A stretch of DNA of 64,000 bases from an uncultured Pirellulaceae bacterium (GTDB lineage: Bacteria; Planctomycetota; Planctomycetia; Pirellulales; Pirellulaceae): positions 32,385 to 96,384 of the forward strand of contig CALCJM010000066.1 of the NCBI GenBank assembly GCA_937967505.1, written 5' to 3'. The notes under the pieces are model-generated. The model made no database searches, was not told the origin of the DNA, and saw nothing but the letters and a program-made list of their open reading frames with translations. Each line of letters starts with the position of its first letter. Positions within the stretch are counted from its first letter, which is position 1. The position numbers and the translations under genes were made by a program. Of the stretch, positions 17,100 through 25,793 are shown piece by piece.

Positions 17100-18323
17100 A
17101 TGAGATTTCTGTTTGTGAAAACCGATCAGGGTTGGCCGCGCGCCTGCGGTCACGACGTGCACGGATACCATATGATGCGCGCGCTGACAGATATCGGCCA
17201 CGATGTCGCACTGACGACCCTGATGACACCAAAACCGGAAGCACTCGAGGGGCTGGATCTCTGCGATCTGTCGGTGATGCCATCGCGTCGCTTAAATACC
17301 AGTTTCGACCACGCTCCCAAAATGAACTGGAGTCAGCAACGGTTTCAATCATATTGGGGGATCGAACAGGCCAACATTTCATTTGTCGGGGCGAAAGCGG
17401 ACGCACTGGGTGCCGACGCCGTTGTCGTTGTGGGAATGGAGGTTTTGCCGTATCTGGCCGGAGTTAAACGTCAGCAACGGATTTGGTACGCGGCGGACGA
17501 ATGGGTTTGGCACCACCTGTCATTGATCAAAGCCCTTCAGCCGGGCAGTTGGCGACATGTAAAACAGGCGGTGGTGATGGGCCTGTATGAGTTTGCGTTT
17601 TCCAACCTGATTGACCGGGCGTGGGTGGTTTCCGGTACAGACGCCAGAGCATTGAAGATGGTGACGAGGATTGGCGGCATTGATGTCGTCCCTAACGGAG
17701 TAGATTCCTGTCACTATGCAGGTTCCGACGTTGGGTGTGAAGGACACAGCTGTACTTTTTGGGGCTGTTTGAGTTTTGCCCCCAATGTTCAGGCCCTGCA
17801 ATGGTTTTGCGAGCGCGTTTGGCCGAGGGTGAAGCGGCGGGTTCCCGAGGCCCGTTTTTCCATTTTTGGTTTTGATCCTCCAGAAGACGTATTGAAGTTG
17901 GCCCTGATTGAGGGAGTGACCGTGACCGCCAACGTGCCGGACATTCGAAAATGCGTCGATTCTCAACAGGTTGTGGTGCTGCCGTTTCTGAGCGGCGGTG
18001 GGGTGAAGAACAAACTGCTGGAGGCCGCAAGTATGGCCAAGCCGATCTTGTGTTCGCCGCGCGCGTGTAATGGACTTAATGGCGATGTCCAGCTGCCGTT
18101 TGCAATCGAGAGACTTAATGCACGACGATGGCAAGACGAGTTAATCAGACTCTGGAACGACGCTAACTTGCGCCGTGAGTGTGGCGAGGCCGCCCGCCGT
18201 TGGGTGATGAATCACCATTCCTGGGAAATTTCCGCTGAAACAGCCGTGGCTGCCATGAGCGGCGAGAGTGATTTGCGGCTGCCCGCACGCGTGAGTTCAC
18301 TCTGCCATCCCTTGGAGCAGTAG
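17100..18323 (+). CDS. Glycosyltransferase family 4 (GT-B)
   Basis: A 407-residue GT4-type enzyme. The N-terminal domain begins MRFLFVKTDQGWPRACGHDVHGY. The second domain has VVPNGVDSCHY, then FWGCLSFAPNVQALQWF, and the donor region VVLPFLSGGGVKNKLLEAASMAKPIL, which matches the E-x7-E-like patch with a glycine-rich loop. Its closest style is the GT4 group (with the 22308 gene) that has SGGGVKNKLLEA. GGCGGA lies before the ATG and the gene starts 12 bases after the sulfotransferase stop, so they are probably co-transcribed. It is expected to act at the cytoplasmic membrane on the growing glycan. Donor and linkage are unknown. Confidence 0.85.
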   Translation: MRFLFVKTDQGWPRACGHDVHGYHMMRALTDIGHDVALTTLMTPKPEALEGLDLCDLSVMPSRRLNTSFDHAPKMNWSQQRFQSYWGIEQANISFVGAKADALGADAVVVVGMEVLPYLAGVKRQQRIWYAADEWVWHHLSLIKALQPGSWRHVKQAVVMGLYEFAFSNLIDRAWVVSGTDARALKMVTRIGGIDVVPNGVDSCHYAGSDVGCEGHSCTFWGCLSFAPNVQALQWFCERVWPRVKRRVPEARFSIFGFDPPEDVLKLALIEGVTVTANVPDIRKCVDSQQVVVLPFLSGGGVKNKLLEAASMAKPILCSPRACNGLNGDVQLPFAIERLNARRWQDELIRLWNDANLRRECGEAARRWVMNHHSWEISAETAVAAMSGESDLRLPARVSSLCHPLEQ

Positions 18324-18330
18324 TGCACTG

Positions 18331-21090
18331 GTGAGTAACGCGTTGGCCACCGCCACGTCTCGAACAGCACCACACCACACCACAACACAAACAATGAATG
18401 CAACAACGGAATCTATACAGCCGCCGGGCAAAACAAAGTCTGATGTGATTGAAGTGCCGATTTTGATCACCGGTGACACCTGTCAGCAAGCGCAACCACT
18501 TGCAGTCAGCGTGCCCTTTGGAGTTTCCGTGTTAACTGGTGAAACACAATGGTGTGTTACAGATGGGGACGGTCGCACCAATCCTGTTCAGCACCGGGTG
18601 CTGGCGCAGTGGCCAAACGGATCAATCAAGTGGATGTTGTTCAGCTTTTACTCCGAAGGCGTAACCGGATCGCAGGCCGCCGTGATTCGGCAGATCGATT
18701 TTTCCACCTTGCCTCCATCGCAGTCTTCGCAGCCACGACCAACCATTAAAGTTCGGGATGACGACGGCGGGACAACTGTGGAAACTGCTACTGGGCAATA
18801 TCATTTAGGTGACCGGGACGTGGTGTGTGTGCGAGGGACGGATCATCAGAAAATGGTGTGCCGGCTGACATGTCGCGATCACAAAGGCACCTTGCAAGTC
18901 GCGCGGTGGGACAGCAGTTCAACGATTGAATCAGGGGTAGTACAGGCAATTGTGGTCAGAAAGGGCTCGTTCCCCTGCCTGTCGCTGAATGTTGAAGCAA
19001 GGCTGACGTTTTATAGGCAATCGACGTTAGTAAAAACAGAGGTGACGATCCACAATCCCGGTCGGGCGAAACACCAGGGAGGGCTGTGGGACTTGGGCGA
19101 TCCGGGATCAGCGTGCTTGAAAAGTATGTCGCTGGAATGGGATCTTGGCGACACCCAAATGATGCGAACCCGTGCACATGTTGAGGCCCATGGCGAGACG
19201 TTTTCCTGTGAAGGGAGATTTCAAGTTTACCAGGACTCAAGTGGCGGCGATAATTGGGACAGCAACGCTCATCTCAATCGTGATGGAAAAGTCCCCGTTT
19301 CGTTCTGCGGCTATCGAGTCGTCGCGGACCATCTGGCAACGTCGGGGCGACGAGCGAATCCTGTTGTCCGTGTGGAGGGGAAAAGTCAATCCTGCTTGTT
19401 CGCAATCGAGGAATTCTGGCAGAAGTTCCCCAGTGCGATCGATGTAAACGGGCCGCGGGTGGGAATCCACCTTTGGCCGGAACAGTTCAATGACCTGTAT
19501 GAACTGCAAGGGGGAGAATCGAATTCGCGCGTTGCTTGGTTTGGCAGCGATGCGGTGACCGACGACCGGCTACCTGAGAGCGACGCGTGGATCCATCGCC
19601 CGGCGCGTGCTGTCATTGATCCAAGCTGGATTGCCGGCAGTGGTGCGGTCCCGTTCTTTCCGCAATCGAGGGCGCCAATCAGACCCGAACTGGCAGAACT
19701 ATTGGCCGCAGCACTTAACGGGCCGAACAGTTTTGCCGCCAAACGGGAGGTGATTGATGAGTACGGATGGCGGAATTTTGGCGATGTCTGGGCGGATCAC
19801 GAAGAGCCATTTTGTGATGCATCGATACCGGTCGTTTCACATTACAACAATCAATATGATTTGCTGCATGGTTGTCTGGTTCAGTATCTGGGAACAGGAG
19901 ATACTCGCTGGTGGAAAATTGCCGATCCGTTGGCGCGGCACACCATGTCGATTGATATCTACCAAACAGATCAGGATAAATCAGCGTACAATGGCGGTTT
20001 GTTTTGGCATACGGCACACTACCAGGCGGCCGGGACCAGCGGCCACCGAAGCTATTCGGTGGGAATGACTGACGGATCTGCAGCTGGTGGCGGGCCAGGC
20101 AACGAGCACAACTATTCGGCTGGTTTGATGCTCTATTTTTACCTGACCGGTGATCTCCGGGCAAAACATAGTGCGACGGGATTGGCGGATTGGGTGATCG
20201 CGATGGACGACGGCCGGCAGCATCTTTTGGGGGCCGTTTCGGCTGCCGCCACCGGCTTGGCCAGCAGTACTGCGGATCCGCAATATCATGGCCCGGGAAG
20301 AGGTGCCGGGAACTCGATCATGGTGCTGGTGACGGCATGGCAAGCAACGGGTGAACGAAAATATCTCGACAAATGTGTCGATCTGATTCGAAGAACGATT
20401 CATCCGGGGGATGATATCGACCGCCGACAACTATTGAATGCTGAACTTCGCTGGTCGTACACCGTTTACTTGCAGGCGCTGGTGTGTTTTTTGGAAGCCA
20501 TCGGGTCGGACAGCAGGAACGAACACATCAGGGCGTGGTGTGTGCAAAGCCTGATTCAATATGCGCGATGGATGTTGGCGAACGAACGCCCTTACCTTGA
20601 TCACGCAGATCGACTTGAGTTCCCCACCGAAACATGGGCCGCACAGGACTTGCGGAAATCAGTAGTGTTTGCGATGGCCAGTCGATGTCTTGCAGAACAG
20701 CTGGGGGGCAAGGAGCCATCCGCAAGGTTAATGGCGCGTGCGAGAGAGTTACTGGATGTCTCGTGGAACAGTCTCCATGCTTTCCCGACGCGATTTTTTA
20801 CCAGGCCAGTCGCGATTGTGCTGCAACAGTGTTACATAGAAATGTATTTTGTCGATGGTGGCGAGGCTGCTGATTTTTCGTTTTTTAAAACCGCCAAAAG
20901 CACTGTAGTATTTGACAGAATGCGCGAGCCCTTTCGAGCGCAAAAAATCGTGGTCAAAGAAAGGCTCAATAGCCCGACGGGAATTTTCACTATGGGAGTG
21001 AAATTGTTGCGGCCCAAAGCGTGGCGGCATCTTCTTGAACAGACGTGGACACTTCGGTGGCTCAAGCGTGGCAGGAGAAACAGGTCGTGA
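18331..21090 (+). CDS. PcRGLX/YetA-like polysaccharide lyase-type protein
   Basis: Up to 919 residues. The layout fits the exo-rhamnogalacturonan lyase (PcRGLX/YetA) families: an N-terminal RIFT-like barrel (IEVPILITGDTCQQAQPLAV, then VLAQWPNGSIKWML), a middle beta-sandwich with HNPGRAKHQGGLWDLGDPGS, and a C-terminal alpha/alpha toroid with FGDVWADHEEPF and GPGNEHNYSAGLMLYFYLTGD. GTG 18331 lies 8 bases after the previous stop. ATG 18394 is a plausible alternative just before conserved sequence. No signal peptide is visible, which is odd for a secreted lyase and suggests an intracellular or non-classically exported role in glycan trimming. The family match is from memory of motifs and activity is not established. 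Confidence 0.65.
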   Translation: MSNALATATSRTAPHHTTTQTMNATTESIQPPGKTKSDVIEVPILITGDTCQQAQPLAVSVPFGVSVLTGETQWCVTDGDGRTNPVQHRVLAQWPNGSIKWMLFSFYSEGVTGSQAAVIRQIDFSTLPPSQSSQPRPTIKVRDDDGGTTVETATGQYHLGDRDVVCVRGTDHQKMVCRLTCRDHKGTLQVARWDSSSTIESGVVQAIVVRKGSFPCLSLNVEARLTFYRQSTLVKTEVTIHNPGRAKHQGGLWDLGDPGSACLKSMSLEWDLGDTQMMRTRAHVEAHGETFSCEGRFQVYQDSSGGDNWDSNAHLNRDGKVPVSFCGYRVVADHLATSGRRANPVVRVEGKSQSCLFAIEEFWQKFPSAIDVNGPRVGIHLWPEQFNDLYELQGGESNSRVAWFGSDAVTDDRLPESDAWIHRPARAVIDPSWIAGSGAVPFFPQSRAPIRPELAELLAAALNGPNSFAAKREVIDEYGWRNFGDVWADHEEPFCDASIPVVSHYNNQYDLLHGCLVQYLGTGDTRWWKIADPLARHTMSIDIYQTDQDKSAYNGGLFWHTAHYQAAGTSGHRSYSVGMTDGSAAGGGPGNEHNYSAGLMLYFYLTGDLRAKHSATGLADWVIAMDDGRQHLLGAVSAAATGLASSTADPQYHGPGRGAGNSIMVLVTAWQATGERKYLDKCVDLIRRTIHPGDDIDRRQLLNAELRWSYTVYLQALVCFLEAIGSDSRNEHIRAWCVQSLIQYARWMLANERPYLDHADRLEFPTETWAAQDLRKSVVFAMASRCLAEQLGGKEPSARLMARARELLDVSWNSLHAFPTRFFTRPVAIVLQQCYIEMYFVDGGEAADFSFFKTAKSTVVFDRMREPFRAQKIVVKERLNSPTGIFTMGVKLLRPKAWRHLLEQTWTLRWLKRGRRNRS

Positions 21091-22307
21091 ATAAACTGGA
21101 TCTAAGTCGTCGTGATGACCGCGGTGCCAATCGGTGCCCTACCATTTGCCACGTCCTCCATTCACTTGACGTGGGAGGTGCGGAACTGTTGGCGGTGCAA
21201 ATCGCAGAACAGACGTTGCTTGACTGCCGGCCGGTGTTTCTGTGCTTGGATGAAAAAGGGGTTTTGGGGGAGCGGCTGGAACAACAGGGAATGACCGTTG
21301 AGGTGGTTGGGAGGAAGCCCGGTTTTGATCTCCCGTCGGTTGGGCGACTGCGACGATTCTTCGAACGTGAGGAAGTAGATCTGGTTCACGCGCATCAATA
21401 TGGTCCATTCTTTTACTCATCGCTTGCTCGAGGCGTGCAGGTCAAGTTTCCGATCCTGTTTACCGAGCATGGTCGCGACTATCCGGATTTCCGCCGCACC
21501 AAACGCGTAATCGCGAATCGTATCTTGCTGAGGAGGCATGATCGTGTGGCGGCCGTTGGTAAGCATGTTAAAACAGCGCTGATCGAGAATGAGGGGATCG
21601 CTCATGGGAGGATCGAGGTCATCTACAATGGAGTTGAGGCCGGGAAATTTGATGCCGCCGGCCCACGTCGCGCACAGGTCAGGCGCGAGTTGGGATTGAG
21701 AGACAGCGATGTGGCAATTGTGCAGGTTGCCCGGTTGAATCATCTTAAGGATTTTGGTACTGCGGTGCATGCGCTGGCCGAGGTCTGCAGTCGGAACGAT
21801 TGTGTCCGTTATGTGATCATCGGCGAAGGCGAACGACGGAGGATGATTGAGGCGGCGGTGAAGCGGCTGGGGTTACAGGAGAAAGTCCAGCTGCTTGGCC
21901 TGCGGCATGATGTGCCGCGTCTGTTGGAGGGGATGGATCTGTTTCTGCTGTCCAGTATCTCCGAGGGAATTCCGCTGACGGTTATCGAGGCGATGTTGGC
22001 AGGGTTGCCGGGGGTGGCGACACGCGTCGGTGGGAATTCGGAAGTGGTCGTGGATGGTGAGACCGGGCTTTTGGCCAACCCGCAGGACGCGCGCGATATC
22101 GCCGAAAAATTGCTGACTTTGACCGATGATGAATCACGACGGAAAAAGTTTGGGCGGTGTGCCAGAGAACGCGCAATGTTGATGTTTCAGTCAACTAAAA
22201 TGCTCGAATCCTATTCGCAGCTTTACTGTGAAATGTTGAAGAGCGCGGGCTGGGAGGGTTTAACCCTCTGTGAAACAGACAATTCGTCTAAAGTTCCGGC
22301 ACGCTGA
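21087..22307 (+). CDS. Glycosyltransferase family 4
   Basis: A 406-residue GT4 enzyme with textbook features: HSLDVGGAELLAVQIAEQ near the N-terminus, VIYNGVEAGKFD at the interdomain start, and the donor-binding SSISEGIPLTVIEAMLAGLPGVATRVGG with its E-x7-E pair. GTG 21087 is chosen because AGGAG lies 9 bases upstream and GTGA overlaps the stop of the preceding lyase-like gene, indicating translational coupling. A longer reading from GTG 21045 lacks such a site. It probably transfers a hexose or deoxyhexose from a nucleotide sugar. Specificity cannot be read from sequence. Confidence 0.92.
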   Translation: MNKLDLSRRDDRGANRCPTICHVLHSLDVGGAELLAVQIAEQTLLDCRPVFLCLDEKGVLGERLEQQGMTVEVVGRKPGFDLPSVGRLRRFFEREEVDLVHAHQYGPFFYSSLARGVQVKFPILFTEHGRDYPDFRRTKRVIANRILLRRHDRVAAVGKHVKTALIENEGIAHGRIEVIYNGVEAGKFDAAGPRRAQVRRELGLRDSDVAIVQVARLNHLKDFGTAVHALAEVCSRNDCVRYVIIGEGERRRMIEAAVKRLGLQEKVQLLGLRHDVPRLLEGMDLFLLSSISEGIPLTVIEAMLAGLPGVATRVGGNSEVVVDGETGLLANPQDARDIAEKLLTLTDDESRRKKFGRCARERAMLMFQSTKMLESYSQLYCEMLKSAGWEGLTLCETDNSSKVPAR

Positions 22308-23519
22308 ATGGAAGTTCCAGAGTCCATCATGAAAATCTTGTTTCTGACCGATCAATTTCCATTTCCGCTCGATAGCGGTGGAAACCAACGCTCATTCCAT
22401 GTGCTTTCGGCGTTGGCGGAAGTACACCACGTTACGCTGGTATCACATGAACCGGTCGGTGGTCCGCAGACTGCTGCCAGATTCCCTATCGACTGCCGCG
22501 TCCTGACCGTGAAAAAATCGGTGCTGGCGGTGCGTGTTATCAGGGGGATCGGGCAGGGCCTGCTGGGGGCGCGTTCTGTGTTTCTGTCGAAAAACTGGTC
22601 CCCGCGCCTGCTGGAGGCTGCGGATCGGGAATTAAAATACGGCGACTATGATGCGATCCATTTTAATCATCTGGATACTGCCTGCTATGCGATGCACCGC
22701 CGCTGGCCGGTAAAAAAGGTCTTCGATACCCACAATTGCCTTTCGGTGATGGCCGGTCAATTGGCGGTGTCGGGGGTTGGCTGGTGGCGGCGACGCGCGT
22801 GTGCATGGGAGGCCGGTCGCTTGCGGGATGCCGAGGCGCGAATCTGTCGGGCGATGGATCAAAATTTGGTGTGTTCAAAAATCGATCGCGAAAATTTCAG
22901 CGCACTTTGCCCGGCAGGAAGATGGAATGTGATTCCAAACGGCGTCGATACCGAATTTTTCCGGCCAGATGATGCAATCGAAGAGGAACAGAAGTCATTG
23001 GTATTCACCGGCGCGATGGACTATTTTCCCAATGACCGGGCGGCGCTGTTTTTTTGCCATCATGTGTTGCCGAAAGTGAAAACGCCGAACGTGCGAGTAT
23101 ATTTCGTCGGGAGTAAACCTTCGGATGCCGTTCGCGCACTTCACGATGGTCGGCGGGTGATCGTCACCGGTCGGGTCGATGATGTCAGACCCTATGTCTC
23201 TCGGGCTCAGGTTTTTGTGGTGCCGCTACAGCATGGCAGTGGGACGCGCTTAAAGATCCTAGAAGCCTTTGCCATGGGCAAACCCGTTGTTTCCACAACG
23301 ATCGGAGCCGAGGGGATTCCGGCAGAGCATGGAGACAAACTGTTGTTGGCTGATTCCGCAGATCAATTTGCATCATCGATCGATCTGTTGCTGGCCGACA
23401 GGTATCGACGCAAAAGATTATCGACCGCAGCGCGCAACTTTGTCGTGGATCAATTTGACTGGCGCACTATCAAAAAGGACGTGCGCAACACCTATCAGGA
23501 AATGTCCGGATTGAAGTAA
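22308..23519 (+). CDS. Glycosyltransferase family 4, PEP-CTERM/EpsH1-associated-like
   Basis: A GT-B enzyme of 403 residues from ATG 22308, which directly abuts the preceding TGA. ATG 22329 (MKILFLTDQFPFPLDSGG) is equally or more likely as the true start. LDSGGNQRSFHVLSALA and the late QHGSGTRLKILEAFAMGKPVVSTTIGAEGI motif resemble sugar transferases that occur in exosortase/EpsH-type exopolysaccharide loci (the TIGR03087-like group). The downstream amidotransferase is also a partner in those loci, although no exosortase is visible here. Family certain, subgroup tentative. Confidence 0.87.
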   Translation: MEVPESIMKILFLTDQFPFPLDSGGNQRSFHVLSALAEVHHVTLVSHEPVGGPQTAARFPIDCRVLTVKKSVLAVRVIRGIGQGLLGARSVFLSKNWSPRLLEAADRELKYGDYDAIHFNHLDTACYAMHRRWPVKKVFDTHNCLSVMAGQLAVSGVGWWRRRACAWEAGRLRDAEARICRAMDQNLVCSKIDRENFSALCPAGRWNVIPNGVDTEFFRPDDAIEEEQKSLVFTGAMDYFPNDRAALFFCHHVLPKVKTPNVRVYFVGSKPSDAVRALHDGRRVIVTGRVDDVRPYVSRAQVFVVPLQHGSGTRLKILEAFAMGKPVVSTTIGAEGIPAEHGDKLLLADSADQFASSIDLLLADRYRRKRLSTAARNFVVDQFDWRTIKKDVRNTYQEMSGLK

Positions 23520-23520
23520 T

Positions 23521-24753
23521 ATGGATCAGCGGAACATCAACTCTGATTTACCAATTGTCTTTCACGCCCGATGCGTCACCGGCGTTGGTGGTGGGCCAGA
23601 AAAAACAATTTTGAATTCAGGTCGTTTTTTGAGGCCTCGAGGGTACCGGTCGGTCTGCGGCTACATGCATCCGCCGGGTGATCTAGGATTCGAGGATTTG
23701 ATCCACCGTGCCGAGGTGGCCGAGACTGAGCTGCTTTCGTTTCCTGACCTAGGTGTGACCGATTTGCGTGTGCTGTTTCGGATGATCGCTTGGTGCCGAC
23801 GCAATCGAGTTGCGATTTGGCATGGACACGATTACAAAAGCGACTTGTTTGGTTTGATCGCCCGTCGGTTTTGGAATATGAAACTTGTCACCACCGTCCA
23901 TGGTTGGGGGGTGCAGAAGACACGACGATCTCCGTTTTACAACGCGATCGACCGCAAGTGCCTGCCTTTTTATGATGAAGTGATTTGTGTATCGGACGAT
24001 ATCTATCGAACAGCGCGCGCCTGTGGTGTCATCCGATCGCGCTGTCACCCGATTCACAATGGAATTGATGTCGAACAGTTTTGCGTCCGAGATTCGCACA
24101 GGTCATCGAAAGTCACAGGGCCAATTCGCATCGGTGCGATGGGGCGCCTGTCCGGTGAAAAGGGATTCGATTTGCTGATCGATGCCATCGTCCGGTTGAA
24201 TCATGCAGGAGTGGACTGTCGTCTTGAAATTGCCGGTGAAGGTGTTCAACGAGTGGCCTTGGAAAGGCAAATTTTGGATTTGGATGCTGCGCAGTGGGTA
24301 ACGCTGCCGGGACATATCATGGATGTCAAGCGTTTTTATGCTGACCTGGACCTGTTCGCATTGAGCAGTCGAAGCGAGGGTCTGCCCAACGTGCTTCTGG
24401 AGGCAATGGCGATGCAGGTTCCGGTGGTCGCCACGCGCGTCGGCGGAGTATCACGTTTGATCGAATCAGGCAGAAATGGCATTCTTGTGTCGCCGGAGTC
24501 AGCCGATCAGTTGCAGAAGGCCATCGCGCGTTTGGTGGTAAGTGATCATTTAAGGAAAAAACTTTCGGCAGCGGCCAGGGAGACAATCGAGCGTGACTAT
24601 GGATTTGCCAATCGAATGGACAAGATTGCGGCAATTTATGATCGGCTGTTGGGTGGGAGCGCGTTACAAGATCGCGATCGAAGGTTGGCAGAGGGGGCGG
24701 ATCGGCCTGCACTTTCTGTAAGCGCAGGTGTAAACGGACAGGTATCACAATGA
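23521..24753 (+). CDS. Glycosyltransferase family 4
   Basis: A 410-residue GT4 enzyme. VTGVGGGPEKTILNSG is the N-terminal acceptor loop and PIHNGIDVEQF marks the start of the second Rossmann domain. GAMGRLSGEKGFDLLIDAI and SSRSEGLPNVLLEAMAMQVPVVATRVGG form the donor site with both conserved glutamates. It begins 1 base after the previous stop codon and ends in an ATGA overlap with the next gene, so genes 21087 to 25460 read as one tightly packed operon. It is the sixth glycosyltransferase of the locus. Donor and linkage unknown. Confidence 0.92.
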   Translation: MDQRNINSDLPIVFHARCVTGVGGGPEKTILNSGRFLRPRGYRSVCGYMHPPGDLGFEDLIHRAEVAETELLSFPDLGVTDLRVLFRMIAWCRRNRVAIWHGHDYKSDLFGLIARRFWNMKLVTTVHGWGVQKTRRSPFYNAIDRKCLPFYDEVICVSDDIYRTARACGVIRSRCHPIHNGIDVEQFCVRDSHRSSKVTGPIRIGAMGRLSGEKGFDLLIDAIVRLNHAGVDCRLEIAGEGVQRVALERQILDLDAAQWVTLPGHIMDVKRFYADLDLFALSSRSEGLPNVLLEAMAMQVPVVATRVGGVSRLIESGRNGILVSPESADQLQKAIARLVVSDHLRKKLSAAARETIERDYGFANRMDKIAAIYDRLLGGSALQDRDRRLAEGADRPALSVSAGVNGQVSQ

Positions 24754-25460
24754 ATTTACCTGATAGAGTTGCCTCGTCGGCGACCAGATCTGCGCTTTCG
24801 GGGAAGACACCGGCCGGGAGGAAGACCGTTCTCGTTCCTGCACGTTCGTTCGGTGCCCGCAGGCTCAAGCGGTGTGCGCAGCTGTTGTTTTCTGTCCGGG
24901 TTGTGCCGCGACGAATTGCGTTGGCTGTGATGCGGAAGATTGTCGGAGAGGAGGCGTTTCGACATGCTGGTGAATCCATCGCGGCAGTTGCGGGGATCCA
25001 TGGCGTCTATCAGCGCCAGTCCTTCTACAAAAGCCAGTTGGAGGCGTGCGGAGAGGATGTTCACTTTGGTTGGCTGAGCGTTATTTCGATGGCAGAGGCG
25101 GAAGTTGGCGATCGTGTCTACATCGGTCGGGGCTGTAGTATTGGATTTGCACGAATTGGCGATGAAGTGATGCTGGCCGACGGCGTGCAGATACTCAGCG
25201 GTGGCAAGGAACACAGCAGTGGTAGCCATGACGAATCGATGCAGGGACAAGGACAGCAGTTCGAACGGGTGTGTATCGGACGCGGTGCGTGGATCGGGGC
25301 GGGCGCGATTGTGATGGCCGACGTTGGGGCCGGCGCGGTCATCGGTGCGGGTGCCGTTGTCACTCGCGCGATCCCGGATGATTCCGTGGCGGTCGGTGTG
25401 CCAGCGCGATTGGTCAGAGATTTTAATGGCTTAGAGTCGGCCGGTGAGTGTAACACGTAG
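24750..25460 (+). CDS. Left-handed beta-helix acyltransferase (CapG/WcaF/serine-acetyltransferase type)
   Basis: A 236-residue protein. The first 85 residues are basic and helical. The rest is hexapeptide-repeat beta-helix: VGDRVYIGRGCSIGFARIGDEVML, later IGRGAWIGAGAIVMADVGAG, ending VAVGVPARLVRDF. The loop ILSGGKEHSSG between coils is in the position of the catalytic histidine loop of galactoside/maltose-type acetyltransferases. ATG 24750 overlaps the upstream stop as ATGA. It likely O-acetylates a sugar of the glycan or a lipid-linked precursor. Substrate is inferred from operon position. Confidence 0.82.
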   Translation: MNLPDRVASSATRSALSGKTPAGRKTVLVPARSFGARRLKRCAQLLFSVRVVPRRIALAVMRKIVGEEAFRHAGESIAAVAGIHGVYQRQSFYKSQLEACGEDVHFGWLSVISMAEAEVGDRVYIGRGCSIGFARIGDEVMLADGVQILSGGKEHSSGSHDESMQGQGQQFERVCIGRGAWIGAGAIVMADVGAGAVIGAGAVVTRAIPDDSVAVGVPARLVRDFNGLESAGECNT

Positions 25461-25745
25461 CTACCGTCGTCAGACGGTGGAAGTGGTTGGGTGATGGTAA
25501 GCGTGAGGGTTGGTCTTCCACGCTCTGGCGAGCGTAGCCACATTGTGCTGTTTGCGCTAGTGTGCCGCGTGTGGGAGATGCATTTCACGTTGGCGTCGAA
25601 ACGTAGCTACCGTCGCCAGACGGTGGAAGCGGTTGGGTAATGGTACGCGTGAGGGTTGGTCGTCCACGCTCTGGCGAGCGTAGCCACATTGTGCTGTTGT
25701 TCTGGTGTGCTGCTTGTGGGAGATGCTTTTCACGTTGGCGTCGCA
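25455..25745. repeat. 146-bp tandem duplication with paired hairpins
   Basis: Two adjacent copies (25455-25600 and 25601-25745) share about 90% identity. Each starts ACGTAGCTACCGTCG and ends near TCACGTTGGCGTCG. Inside each copy are two inverted repeats: CCGTC...GACGG in the first 25 bases and CGCTCTGGCGAGCG near base 70. In addition GTAGCTAC at the start can pair with the later GAGCGTAGCCAC. It fills the gap between the acyltransferase and the asnB-like gene and contains no convincing reading frame. Confidence 0.93.
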
Positions 25746-25793
25746 ACGCGCGACAGAGCAAGTGTTTTTGATGAAACAAAAAGGAGGGGACTG

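Noticed and set aside
24326..24979. 217-codon minus-strand frame
   Set aside because: It lies antisense to two well-supported genes (GT4 and beta-helix acyltransferase) and has no recognisable motif.
25455..25745. CRISPR array
   Set aside because: Only two copies of a 146-bp unit in direct contact, with no short repeats separated by unique spacers.
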